A DNA stretch of 64,000 nt from Strigamia acuminata. Lineage: Eukaryota > Arthropoda > Chilopoda > Geophilomorpha > Linotaeniidae. The stretch lies in contig OX442318.1 in the NCBI GenBank assembly GCA_949358305.1, positions 1,536,501-1,600,500 of the forward strand, read 5' to 3'. The position numbers were made by a program, and so were the translations under genes. The notes under the pieces were generated by a model. That model searched no databases. It was given only the letters and a program-made list of their open reading frames with translations, and was not told the DNA's origin. Positions 44,101 through 54,904 of this stretch are shown in pieces; position 1 is the first letter of the stretch; each line of letters starts with the position of its first letter.

Positions 44101-44293
44101 GTCGCAGTTTATTGTCGGTACGTGTCACTTGAGCCTTATCGCATTTTGCGAGGGCGATTTTCCTCATGGGATGTTCTTCCACTGCTGTCTTCAGGGATTT
44201 ATATTTTTCTTTTTATTCATTAACTTTTATATTAAAACGTACAAGAAGAAACAAACAATAGGGGTCAGTGGGTCAAAAGCACATGCTGAATAG
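41135..44293 (+). CDS. ELO-8: ELOVL fatty-acid elongase
   Basis: Exons are 41135-41198, 41254-41444, 41499-41576, 42313-42369, 43742-43847, 43908-44044 and 44102-44293 (274 residues). Exon 3 has 26 codons and begins GWRYAWLKY, like ELO-7, 9, 10 and 11. The histidine box is HLYHH, followed by ASMPINIW. Exon 6 has MYTYYALAALGPEWQKY and LWWKRYITVIQL. Exon 2 differs from its neighbours at the NRKP element (MMKDRKAYN). The tail ends SGSKAHAE. Introns 3 and 4 are swollen by inserted DNA transposons, one nested in another. Reading frame and splice sites are intact, so it is probably functional and may now carry the role of broken ELO-7 together with ELO-9. Confidence 0.93.
41608..42249. mobile_element. 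TIR element in ELO-8 intron 3
   Basis: The left end CTGTATTACCTCGGCTTAAG is mirrored at the right by CTTAAAGCGGGGTAATACAG. The part at 41812-41912 recurs in reverse orientation at the right edge of the window (63885-64000). It encloses a minisatellite. No transposase is present. Confidence 0.7.
41939..42180. repeat. 33-bp minisatellite with CTGCAG/GAATTC motif
   Basis: Several units of about 33 bp read TTTTTTCTGCAGAATTCTG followed by CAGAATTTGGTAAT. Each unit contains a short palindrome (CTGCAGAATTCTGCAG). Confidence 0.85.
42769..43531. mobile_element. Composite TIR element in ELO-8 intron 4
   Basis: The outer ends CATGTTTACATGTACTCAG and CTGAGTACAAGTAAACATAG are inverted repeats of about 30 bp. 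Inside, from 42932, lies a mariner-like left end (CAGGGTGGTCAGAAAGTCTG) related to the element at 1292, itself interrupted by the hAT-like insert at 43120-43396. Confidence 0.6.
43120..43396. mobile_element. Nested hAT-like element with TTTCGTCGCC repeats
   Basis: A 277-bp insert is flanked by the 8-bp duplication AAAAAGTG (43112-43119 and 43397-43404). Its ends (GATTTCGTCGCCGG and GGCGACGAAATGATCGG) are imperfect inverted repeats, with further ATTTCGTCGCC copies in both orientations inside. An 8-bp duplication is the hAT signature. Confidence 0.7.
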
Positions 44294-44684
44294 AGGTAGT
44301 TCTTTGGTCGAGTGTTTTCCACTGTCAATAAACAGTTGGTGATGAAAGAAATGAAATGTTTGGATTTTAGTTTTGAAATAAAAATATTAAATATAGGCTT
44401 AATTTAAAAAAAAAAATTTAATGTAAAGTGAAATTATTTTTTTTCAACATTTTTTACTACTTCAGTAACATTCAATCATGTTTCTAAGAATTCAACAGTT
44501 ATTTTATAATTACAATGGGGGGAAGCAATTCACAGATGTTTTATACAATGTGGGCCAGTTGATGACCATAAACATTGATTGTTTTGTTGCAGTTTTCTTT
44601 GATTAACTAGTGAAAATAACTGCCATAAGAAACAATATCTGTTGAATTTACTTTGCATTGATCACAGAATCAACTGCAACAAAT

Positions 44685-46937
44685 ATGGAAACAATTTTGA
44701 AAAATGTCTCTCTGTCTGCTTTTTATGAACATGTCTGGAATCAAAGAGGTAAAAGATGACATTTTGACAACAATACAATTTTAATTTCCTAATTTATTAA
44801 TATAATATGTATAGATATAAGACTGGATGAATATCACACAATGAACAGTCCTCTTCTTGTCTTAATGTTGTGTTGTTTCTATGTCTTGTTTTCCCTCTAC
44901 ATCGGTCCATGGATGATGAAAAACAGAAAACCATACAACTTGAAGCCATTTCTCATAACATTTAATATCTTGATGGTTGCAGCCAATGCTTATCTTTTCA
45001 TACAAGTACATGGGACTAAAAATTGCATGTTAAGTTACTCAATGTTTATTTTACAGGGTTGGAGGCATGGTTGGTCAAAATACAGATGGATGTGTGAACC
45101 CGTTGACACTTCCAACAGCCTTGATGCTTTGCTGGTAAGCTTTAACATTTGTATGAGAGGTGCCTTAGTGCAGGGTAGTATTTCCCATGGAAAGCATCTT
45201 TGTTCGGGTTGTATTTTGGCGTCCCATTGTAAACACACGTTATCGCGTTCGGGTACGGGTACGGGTAGGGTAGGGTGTGGGGATGCCCGGGTACGGGCGG
45301 GTACGAGTAGAGAATTTTAATTAGAGACGGGTAACGGGCGGGTAACGGGTATAGAATTTTAATTAGAGACGGGTAACGAGCGAGTAACGGGTACGGTTTT
45401 TACGCCAATGCACATCTCTGCTGCACATCTGCACGTGGCAGCCCTGTTTGTATCAAATAAAAATACATTCATGCAACTGTACTGTAGTGCCCATTGTGTT
45501 GCAGAGAAGCTTAACTTTATTTTCCTTACAGTGTATCAACTTTGTCTACGCTTTCTATTTGACTAAATTTCTGGACTGGTTTGACACGGTAAGAAAGTAT
45601 ATTGCTTACAAAGGTGGATTTGAAGCAAGAACTGCAAGAACCTACCGTATTACCTCGCTTTGGACAGTTGCAGATCCAGGGGGGGCATGCCCCCCTCTGG
45701 ACTGGGTGGCTCATCCCGACTTTATTCTGTAGATGTAGTGTTATGAGCAGGTGTGGTGGTTGTTTGGATCCAGGGAACAAATTTGGTACCGAGATATCTG
45801 GATAGGTCAGGCCTTGGGAACAAATTTGTAGCGGGAAATCTGAAAAAGTTGTGACCGTTTGGCCACCCTAGTGGCCTACGTCACTCCACACACCGCCTGG
45901 TGGCCCCAAGCCGTCCCCCTCTTGGAGGTGTGGACCGGCCTAGCAGGGGGAGGTACAGAGCAGAGTGGTGTGGTGAGAGAGAAACGTTGCTGAGGGAGCC
46001 GAGATTGAAGACTGGCAGGGTAGCAGCCACGGTCCTAACAATAGTAGAGACAACTACTGACTCGGCTCCTCTCACCACTCACCACTGTGACGCTCAATGG
46101 CAGATCAAGATGGCTGCTGCAGTACAATGAATGGCTACATGGGTCGTACGGGTAAGTATGACAGAGTGTTCGTCCGATGTGACCGACCACGTCACCCATG
46201 GGGCTCACGCCATGTGTGTGACGGGTTGGTTGCCGGTGTAGCCTGCTTAACGACACTGCCACACAGTGAGATAGGTGACCCAACCCCTAGCCAGTCCAGC
46301 ACTGCTCCGAAGTGGGTTAATATGGTATTAATCCACCTCTGACTGTCCATAAGGCTGCGATTACAATTTTGTTGTTTTGTAGATCTTTATTGTTTTGCGT
46401 AAGAAATTTAGCCACTTAACCGTTCTTCATTTATACCACCATGGCATCATGCCGATAAACACTTGGATAATTGCTCGGTTTCTACCAGGTGAACGCAAAC
46501 ATTTCAATATGGGTTTTATGATATGTATTTATTTTCTGATCAGGTGGTCATGTCACGTTTGGTGGAATGCTCAACACATTGGTCCACGTTGTAATGTACA
46601 CTTATTACGCGTTAGCCGCGTTAGGACCCCAATGGCAGAAATATTTGTGGTGGAAGAGATATATCACAGTCATTCAATTGGTACTATCCAAGTAGGCTTT
46701 TCAGTATACTTGTCTAAAATAAATCAATATTTTCATTTGCTTTAGCTGCAGTTTGTTGTTGGCGTGTTTCACTTGGGCCTTATCCAGTTTTGTGACTGCG
46801 ATTTCCCTACAGCGATATTCTATTGCTGTTTTCCTCAAGGATTTATATTTATAGTTTTATTTACCAATTTCTATGTGAAAACGTATAAGAAAGGACAATT
46901 GGTAGGGGTCAGTGGATCTAAAACACATGCTGAATAG
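44685..46937 (+). CDS. ELO-9: ELOVL fatty-acid elongase, intact sister of ELO-7
   Basis: Exons are 44685-44748, 44815-45005, 45057-45134, 45532-45588, 46383-46488, 46544-46680 and 46746-46937 (274 residues). The start is 391 bp after the ELO-8 stop. The histidine box is HLYHH, followed by GIMPINTW. Exon 6 (MYTYYALAALGPQWQKY, LWWKRYITVIQL) is uninterrupted and shows the pre-insertion state of the copia site at 46612-46616. Exons 2-7 and introns 3 and 4 are nearly identical to ELO-7, including a CGGGTA minisatellite and GC-rich repeat DNA in intron 4. ELO-7 intron 4 has about 200 bp (33866-34070) missing here. The tail ends SGSKTHAE. Confidence 0.94.
45244..45400. repeat. CGGGTA-rich minisatellite in ELO-9 intron 3
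   Basis: Units like GGGTACGGGTACGGGTAGGG and GACGGGTAACGGGCGGGTAA; the homologous array in ELO-7 intron 3 is shorter. Confidence 0.7.
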
Positions 46938-46984
46938 AGAAATTGGAAATACTTGAATGGCCTCTAGACGGGATACTATCCAAA

Positions 46985-47434
46985 TATACTCTGTCTGACC
47001 TTAAGAATAGAGAAAACTCTCATTGGTCGAGGCCTTTTCACGGGTGTAGTGATACCGAAAAGTAGAACAATACGCCAGGTTTTAATAAAACATCAGGTTT
47101 TAGTAACAACACAACAACTACATTGTTTGACGATATTTTGTAATCGTTCCAGGCACAAGCAATAAATAGTTCAAATGTTGTGACTTCCTGGAAAAATTTA
47201 CCTATAGAGTGTATAAATAAGTGAAACATAATACAAACAGACTACACATTAATTGGATGAAGAGAAACAACATTTTATTAGTTAATATACACAAAACTAC
47301 ACCACTTAAACTGATGTAGTAATCAAAAAAATGTGAAAAATTTAAACAAGAAAGGAACTACTTTCGCTTTTGGGTACACAGTTAGGAGTAATAAGGCTGG
47401 AGTTTTCTCTATTCTTAAGGTCAGACAGAGTATA
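46985..47434. mobile_element. TIR element downstream of ELO-9
   Basis: The left end TATACTCTGTCTGACCTTAA is mirrored by TTAAGGTCAGACAGAGTATA at the right, with inverted repeats of about 45 bp. Next to the left arm, GCCTTTTCACGGGTGTAGTG relates it to the element in ELO-5 intron 2. Confidence 0.78.
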
Positions 47435-47937
47435 GTCCGTTGGGATTTGGTCAGAGGGCTATCCAGTTTGTAGGACGTTCACTGTGTTAAGAAATCTTTG
47501 TATTTTGAGAAGACAATCTAAAATAAAACATGCACGTTTGATTCAATGGTTTGAAAGAAGTAATAATTTCCTGACGGTTTTGCTAAAAGGTGCTCCAAAA
47601 CAAATAGGCTAAATAAATCATCTAAACTAATTCTCATTGGCTGGTCGCTTTGCCTGTGTTTTGATACAAAGGAAATGATTAGGTGATCATCTCAGCCAAT
47701 CACAACACACGCTAGAAAATGGGTGCATCTCACTTGTCAGTAACATGTTTGCTCAAATTAAATTAATTGTTCACTCCTTCTTTCAACAAAACAAAGTTGT
47801 CGGAACTTCTTTCTGATGTCAGGAAACCAGCAGTAATTTAACAGAATAAAACATACATAATGGCAACTTAGTGTAGGTTCCTTTGATGCTGCTGAGGCTC
47901 AAGGTCGTCATGAAAACGTCGTAGCTCACAAGGGAAT
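47435..47937. other. Spacer between two fold-back elements
   Basis: I see no gene or clear repeat here; a few short direct phrases only. Confidence 0.4.
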
Positions 47938-48810
47938 CACATGAATAAGTCATTTTAGATTTTGGCCAAATTTTGGCCAAATGATGTCTAAAGTGAGCTT
48001 AATAATTGCCTAAATTTTTAAATCTCCATGGTCAGCTGATTAACCATGGTAATTATCCCAAATCTGTACTCTTTTTGGGCTCTAGTAGACATTTTGAGTG
48101 AAAAGGCTGTGTGTAGGGATATGGTAAACAACTGGTTGCTGAGCAACAACTCGAGGAAAATAGTTCTGGAGCACTAATCCAGAACTATTTTTTCTGGAGT
48201 TGTTTTCTGGTCACATGGTCACATCCAGGAATTTTAATGACATCATTCCACTTCCTGTCATGACATCAGAACTTTGTTCACCAACATGACTGCCTGCATG
48301 AAGACAATAATAGTTTGTAGTGGTGGTCCAGTGGTTAAGGCAATGGACTAGGAATCTGCCCACACAGGTTCAAATCCTGGAGTGTGTGTGTGAAAATTTT
48401 TACTTTTATTTTTTATTTATTTTTAGCAGTAATTTTAATGTTTGTAATTTTATATTTGTTTTCAGAAATTTTAATTAAATTAATTTTAATTTTCTGAAAA
48501 CAAATATAAAATTACAAACATTAAAATTACTGCTAAAAATAAATACAAAATAAAAGTAAAAATTTTCACACACACACACCAGAACTATTTTCCTGGAGTT
48601 GTTGCTCAGCAACCAGTTGTTTACCATATCCCTACACACAGCCTTTTCACTCAAAATGTCTACTAGAGCCCAAAAAGAGTACAGATTTTGGATAATTACC
48701 ATGGTTAATCAGCTGACCATGGAGATTTAAAAATTTAGGCAATTATTAAGCTCACTTTAGACATCATTTGGCCAAAATTTGGCCAAAATCTAAAATGACT
48801 TATTCATGTG
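47938..48810. mobile_element. Large fold-back element with a tRNA-like core
   Basis: The arms (about 47938-48180 and 48578-48810) are near-perfect inverted repeats, from CACATGAATAAGTCATTTTA to TAAAATGACTTATTCATGTG. The centre holds a second, independent inverted repeat (about 48391-48575) and a tRNA-like stretch. No transposase is present. The superfamily is unknown. Confidence 0.78.
48317..48390 (+). repeat. tRNA-Ser-like SINE head
   Basis: An A-box-like TGGTCCAGTGGTTAAGG and a B box GGTTCAAATCC are present, with the tRNA-Ser phrase ATGGACTAGGAATC between them. The long variable arm of tRNA-Ser is missing and the acceptor ends do not pair, so it is a tRNA-derived repeat with possible polymerase III promoter activity and not a working tRNA gene. 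Confidence 0.55.
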
Positions 48811-48958
48811 GTTCCTTTGTCAGTAGCGCCACTGGGTAGTCGGCCTGTAGATCGCCAATTGCACACACAAAACACTTATCATTATACGCAGATAACTGGA
48901 ATGGAGATTGATTCCAATCCATCTTTAACAACCTCTATGCATTTCACAAATAAGTTAA

Positions 48959-49576
48959 CACTAGAACGGCCGGAATTTCCGCCTACCTAGAACGGCCAAA
49001 ACGTGAACAATACGTGAACAATACGTGCACCAAATGTGCAAAATACTTTCACAATACGTGCACAATACGTGCATACAACGTTTTGGCATCAAATTGATTC
49101 AGTAACACGCGAAATATGCGAAGAAAATACCAAAACAAAAATTGATGGTTATTATAAAACCTGATAAAATTTAATTTCCGTTTTTAATTTTATCAGATTT
49201 TATAAAAACCATCAATTTTTGTTTTGGTATTTTCTTCGCATATTTCGCGTGTTACTGAATCAATTTGATACCAAAACGTTATACGCACGTATTGTGCACG
49301 TATTGTACACGTTTGGTGCACGGTTAGTGCAGTCTGGTGCACGTATTGTTCAGGTGATTTTAACCGGTCATTTTGAACGGTTTCGGCCGTTCTAGGTCAA
49401 TTTACTTTTTTTTCATTATTTCTTAAGCAAACTGCAACTTTTGATGATTTATGATATAAAGCATCATAAATCAGCTAAAGTCACAAATTAACAGCATCGT
49501 AAACCCATTGGGCTTATTGCTGCAGCTGTTTTAAACAGCTCTACCGGTCAATTTGACTGGTCTGGCCGTTCTAGTG
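48959..49576. mobile_element. piggyBac-like palindromic MITE
   Basis: A 618-bp element with ends CACTAGAACGGCCGG and GGCCGTTCTAGTG is flanked by TTAA at 48955-48958 and 49577-49580, the piggyBac target duplication. The whole element folds back on itself around position 49170, with repeated CGTGCACAATACGTG phrases in the arms. Confidence 0.85.
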
Positions 49577-49577
49577 T

Positions 49578-50263
49578 TAAACTCTATTCCGAAAAGTACT
49601 TGAAATACTCCCATTGGTTGGGAGATTCACATTGCGGATGACTACAATCACATGACTGAGTCAACCAATCCTGGTGTGTCACTATGCAAACACACAACAA
49701 ATACACAAAATGGCTGCTGACATTATACCGAGGGGACCGACAATCGCTATAAATCCCGTTGATGGTTGGCTAAATCCCAAATAAATCTGAAACAAATTCC
49801 TAAATCTTGTACAAATTCCCAAATCTCGAATAAATCCCTAAATCTCAATTAAATCCCTAAATCTCGACTAAATCCCCAAATCTCGAAATAAATTCATAAA
49901 TCTCGAAATAAATTCATAAATCTCGAAATAAATTCATAAATCTCGAAATAAATCCATAAATCTCAAAATAAATTAATAAATTTCGAAATAAATCAATAAA
50001 TCTTTAATAAATCAATAAATCCCAAATAAATCTTTAAATCCATAAATCTTTTTTAAAATCTAGAGATTTATAAATCTCGTCGACAAAAATTGCTAATGTC
50101 GGTCCCCCCTTCCCGCATTATACATGGTAAGATCAAATCGATCAACTCGATAAACAAATCAATTGCTGCATTTTGGGAACTCTTTCTTGCGAAACATTTA
50201 TACTGCTGTTATGAATCTCCCAACCAATGGGAGTATTTCAAGTACTTTTCGGAATAGAGTTTA
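49578..50263. mobile_element. Fold-back element with inner TIR element and minisatellite
   Basis: Arms of about 50 bp read AAACTCTATTCCGAAAAGTA at the left and TACTTTTCGGAATAGAGTTT at the right. A second inverted pair (GAGGGGACCGACA near 49730 and TGTCGGTCCCCCCT near 50110) encloses a minisatellite of about 20-bp units (AAATAAATTCATAAATCTCG) at 49760-50070. Confidence 0.75.
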
Positions 50264-50436
50264 GTGGAAAATTTCGGATGGGTTTTGCCATATTTTTATT
50301 TACGTTGATTATTCAGGGAAGGAATTGGAAGAAATCAATTTCTCCGTAAAGATTACTAAAAGTGATAACTGCCCCACAAAAGCAGCACATCTGTTTAAAT
50401 ACATTCATAGCACTCACTGTTCACTGCTACATAGAC
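50264..50436 (+). other. ELO-10 upstream region
   Basis: A TTTAAATAC near 50393 could serve as a weak TATA element; nothing else is clear. Confidence 0.35.
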
Positions 50437-52777
50437 ATGGAAGCATACCTGAAAAATGTTTCATTTTCAGTCTCAAACTACTATTATGATATTTGGAAAC
50501 TTAGAGGTAAAAAAAGAAGATACAGTGGAAGTTGTGTGGTCTGGAGAGAACTTAACCAAACCAATCTTTGTCTAAACAAAAGTACAAGCGTGCTGTAACC
50601 GGAGACTCTGGACCGGACCATACGGCTTACACTGAATTTGGCAAATAACACACAAACTTATTGATATGTATTTAGACAGGAGAGTTGAGGACTATTTCAT
50701 GATGGACAGTCCCCTGTATGTAATATTGCTGTGTTGTGTCTATATATTATTTTCACTTAAAATTGGCCCATGGTTTATGAAGAATAGAAAACCATACAAT
50801 GTGAAACCACTTGTCATAATCTTCAATGTCATCATGATAGTAGCAAATGCTTATATTTTCATACAGGTAAATATATTTAGGTTAGAGGAAATTGAACAAG
50901 AAATAAATGTTGAATTTCATAGGGCTGGAGGTATGGATGGTCAAAATACAAGTGGCTGTGTGAACCGGTTGATACTTCTGACACCGCTGAAGCCTTGCTG
51001 GTAAGTTAAACTTGAATATTTGTAATATGTGTAATAACAATCCAATTAACTAACAAAGATGAATTAATTTTTTTTTCCATTTAGATGACAAGAGTGGTGC
51101 ATTACTATTTTTTAACTAAGTTGATTGACTGGATTGACACAGTACATACTCACAATTAAAATATTGGCCCATAGTAATAGCTTTGCTTTTTCTTTGACAT
51201 TTTCTAGCTTCTGTTTATAATGAGGAAGAAATTCAATCATGTAAGTGTTTTACATGTGTATCATCATTGCTGCATGCCATTGAACATTTGGCCAATAGTT
51301 CGCTTCCTGCCAGGTGATTTAGAGTGTGATTGATTGAAATTGAAATTGTAACCTCCAATTATAACAACAATTATCTTTATAGGTGGGCATACTACTTTTT
51401 TAGGACTAATCAACACGCTTGTCCATGTGATTATGCATAGTTATTATACTATGTCAGCGCTTGGTCCAAAATTCCAAAAATTCCTTTGGTGGAAAAAATA
51501 TCTCACCATCATGCAAATTGTATGTTCAGGCTCTGTTGTAGAACATTGGGCGTATTTCACTTCGAATGAGTAGACAATTTTTAAATCTCTAAAGTTTTCA
51601 GGGAAGATTAGTTTGTGCGCTGTAATGCTATGTGAATGATCAATTACTCATGCAGTACAAGAGCCATTATGCTGTCTAATAAATCCAGTGATAAGTGTTA
51701 AGCCAAAGGGCTAATGACGTAAAGCCAGAGGGATAACGGCGTAAAGCCAAAGAGCTAACGGCGTAAAGCTAAAGGATAAAGCAAAAGAGATAACCGCGTA
51801 AAGCCAAAGGGATAATTGTGTAAAGCCAAAGGGATAATGGTGTAAAGCCAAAGGGATAATGGCGTAAAGCCAAAGAGCTAACGATGTAAAGCCGATGGCA
51901 TAACAATATAAAGCCGAAGGCATAATGATGTAAAGCCAAAGGCATTAATGACGTAAAGCCGAAGGCATTACAATATAAAGCCGACGGCATAACAATATAA
52001 AGCCGACGGCATACAATATAAAGCCGACGGCATAACAATATAAAGCCGACGGCATACAATATAAAGCCGACGACATAACAATATAAAGCCGACGGCATAC
52101 AATATAAAGCCGACGGCATAACAACATAAAGCCGAAGGCATAATGATGTAAAGCCAAAGGGATAACTGCTTAAAGCCGAAAGCATAATGACGTAAAGCCG
52201 AAGGCATAATAATGTAATGCTGAAGGCATAACAACATAAAGCCGAAGGCATAACAATATAAAGCTGAAGGCATAGTGATGTAAAGCTGAAGGCATAACGG
52301 TGTAAAGCTGAGGGGATTCACGCTTGTAAAGCCGAAAGCAAAACGGCACACAGCAAAAGGATAACGGTGTTATCATAACACAAAACACAAGATAAATTCT
52401 AGGAAATTTAAAGGAACTCTATTGTCTTTGATATTATCTAAATAAGTTACAAGCAATTAGAACAAACAAAGGGTGATTATCACAAGGAGGACTCCATTCC
52501 CAACATGATTTTTGCTGCATTCTTAATGGAATAATCCTAATGTCTTACACAGAGCTTGTGGCACCAGCAAAATAAATGGGAAAATAAAAACAAACTAACA
52601 CATTCCTACACATTTCAGGTGCAATTCGTCTTGATTGGCTTGCATTTCGTCTGCAGCATGTGGCTAGACTGCGGTTTTCCCAGGAAATCAATTTACTTTT
52701 ATTTCCCACAAGTGCTCATCATGTGTGCTTTGTTTGCCAACTTTTACAGAAAAGCTTACAAACACAAGCAGACGTAA
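50437..52777 (+). CDS. ELO-10: ELOVL fatty-acid elongase
   Basis: Exons are 50437-50506, 50676-50866, 50923-51000, 51085-51141, 51208-51313, 51383-51519 and 52619-52777 (265 residues, the shortest of the array). Motifs are MKNRKPYNVK, the HVYHH box followed by CCMPLNIWP, and HSYYTMSALGPKFQKF with LWWKKYLTIMQI; a His replaces the usual Tyr in MYxYY. The C-terminus ends KHKQT, a KXKXX ER-retrieval signal. Exon 3 has the 26-codon form. Intron 6 (1.1 kb) contains a 22-bp minisatellite. ELO-11 starts 276 bp after the stop. Confidence 0.93.
51690..52385. repeat. 22-bp minisatellite in ELO-10 intron 6
   Basis: About thirty units of the type ATAAAGCCGACGGCATAACA occur, with the outer units diverging (AAGCCAAAGGGATAATGGCG). 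Its long open frames on the - strand are caused by the unit length and composition and are not genes. Confidence 0.9.
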
Positions 52778-53053
52778 TTCCCCAGGATTAATTTATGCAT
52801 TTACACATATTCATGTATTTTACGAATAATAAATTTTTTAATTTGCATATTTAATTTAAATAGCAAATCTGTATTTTCTAACTCTTCTTTGATTCATGTT
52901 CTTTTCCAACATCCAAACAACACAATGAGATTATTTTGGATGATATAGCATTGTTTTTTTAATTAAAAACATATGTGGCATAATTAAACACATCTGGGAT
53001 TAAATTTATAAATGATGTGGAATGAAATATTGCAACATTTGTCAATTTGCAAA

Positions 53054-54904
53054 ATGGAAGCAACAATTTCATCCATTTACCACAAAGTATCAATCTTGTA
53101 TGAAAATGTATGGGACCAAAGAGGTATGGTGTACCAATTGTAATGAATGTTTAATCACCTGATGGTTCTTATATTAGATAAGAGAATGGATCAATATTTT
53201 CTGTTGAGCAGTCCACTGGTCATAATAGTGCTTTGTTCGCTCTACGTGCTGTTTTCGCTTTATTTGGGACCGAAGTGGATGCAAAACAGACAAGCTTATA
53301 ATCTGAAACCACTGGTGATAAGTTTCAACATTCTCATGATTGCCATAAATGCTTACATTCACATCCAAGTAATTGCATAAAATGAAACACAAAATTCCAT
53401 TTTTGGAACACAAACACAAGTGTCTGAAATTGTTATTTGAGTTTGGCATTGAGACACCGGGTGAAAAATTCTAAGTATTTTTTTAGTCTTTTATTATTTG
53501 TTTGTAGGGTTGGAGGAATGGTTGGAATAATTATAAGTTGATGTGTGAACCAGTTGATACATCAAATAATCCTGAAGCTTTGATGGTAGTTGTTTTGAAA
53601 AGAGAGTTTTGGTTCATTATGTTTTAATGGAGTTGTACTTGTGATTCAGATTTCTAGATTGACTTATTACTATTTAATTACTAAGTTTCTTGACTGGATT
53701 GATACTGTAAGTTATTGATGTGAAGATGAATGGGTGGTTAATTGTAGGTTTATTTGTAGTTGTTTTTTATACTGCGAAAGAAATTTAATCATGTTAGTTT
53801 TTTGCATGTTTATCATCATACGTCTATGCCATTGAATACATGGCCCGTTGCTCGCTTTTTACCGGGTAATCTGTTAGAATTTTCTCAAAATTTTCTCAAA
53901 ATTTTTTTTTTTTTTTTTCTCTGAACTCTCTCAAAATTTTCTCTGAATTCTCTCAAAATTTTCTCTGATTTTTCTCTGATTTTTTCTCTGATTTTTCTCT
54001 GATTTTTCTCTGATTTTTCTCTGATTTTTTCTCTGATTTTTCTCTGATTTTTCTCTGATTTTTCTCTGAATTTTCTCTGATTTTTCTCTGAATTTTCTCT
54101 AATTTTTCTCTGAATTCTCTCTGAATTTTCTCTAAATTTTCTTTAATTTTTCTCTGATTTTTCTCTGATTTTTCTCTGATTTTTCTCTGATTTTTCTCTG
54201 ATTTTTCTCTGATTTTTCTCTGATTTTTCTCTGATTTTTCTCTGAATTTTCTCTGATTTTTCTCAAAATTTTCTATGATTTTTCTCAAAATTTTCTATGA
54301 TTTTTCTCAAAATTTTCTATGATTTTTCCCAAAATTTTCTCTGAATTCTCTCAAAATTTTCTCTGAATTCTCTTAAAATTTTCTCAAAATTTTCTCAAAA
54401 TTTTCTCAAAATTTTCTCAAAGTTTTCTCAAAATTTTATCAAAATTTTCTCAAAATTCTCTCAAAATTTTCTCAAAATTTTCTCAAAATTTTCTCAAAAT
54501 TTTCTCAAATCTTTCTCAAAATCATTTTCCAGGCGGCCACTTGACTTTTCCAGGGCTGATCAATACTGTTATCCATGTGTTTATGCATAGTTACTACGCT
54601 TTATCAGCACTGGGTCCTAAATATCAGAAATACCTATGGTGGAAAAGATACATAACACGCCTGCAAATTGTACAGTAATTTAAACAACAGATAGAATCTT
54701 ATAATGACATGCATTTCTCCTATTTGATTACAGTTCCAATTTGTATTCGGATTGATTTATCTCCTTCCACTTTTGCTGCCCAGCTGTGGCATTCCCAAGA
54801 CATTTCTATACTACATGTTTCCTCAAGGAGTTCTTTTCCTTTTTCTATTTGCAAATTTCTACAGACAATCTTATCGCTACAAAAATGTGAAAAAAGTGAA
54901 TTAA
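53054..54904 (+). CDS. ELO-11: ELOVL fatty-acid elongase
   Basis: Exons are 53054-53123, 53178-53368, 53508-53585, 53650-53706, 53760-53865, 54533-54669 and 54734-54904 (269 residues). Motifs are MQNRQAYNLK, the HVYHH box followed by TSMPLNTWP, and HSYYALSALGPKYQKY with LWWKRYITRLQI. The tail ends VKKVN, a KKXX dilysine signal for ER residence. Exon 3 (GWRNGWNNY) is of the 26-codon type. Introns 1, 3 and 4 are very short; intron 5 is filled by a TTTTCTCTGA minisatellite. The nearest relative appears to be ELO-10. Confidence 0.93.
53872..54525. repeat. TTTTCTCTGA/TTTTCTCAAAA minisatellite in ELO-11 intron 5
   Basis: Units of 10-12 bp change gradually from TTTTCTCAAAA to TTTTTCTCTGA and back. 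The pyrimidine-rich + strand lies just upstream of the exon 6 acceptor. Charged repeat frames on the - strand are artefacts. Confidence 0.9.

Noticed and set aside
48317-48390. tRNA gene
   Set aside because: A and B boxes are recognisable, but the acceptor stem does not pair and the serine variable arm is missing, so it is a tRNA-derived repeat.
51690-52385. Possible CRISPR-like array of 22-bp repeats, with long - strand frames
   Set aside because: Units are directly adjacent without unique spacers, and it lies in an intron of a eukaryotic gene; it is a minisatellite.
53953-54288. Charged repeat protein (K, E, R, Q) on the - strand
   Set aside because: Artefact of the TTTTTCTCTGA minisatellite in ELO-11 intron 5.
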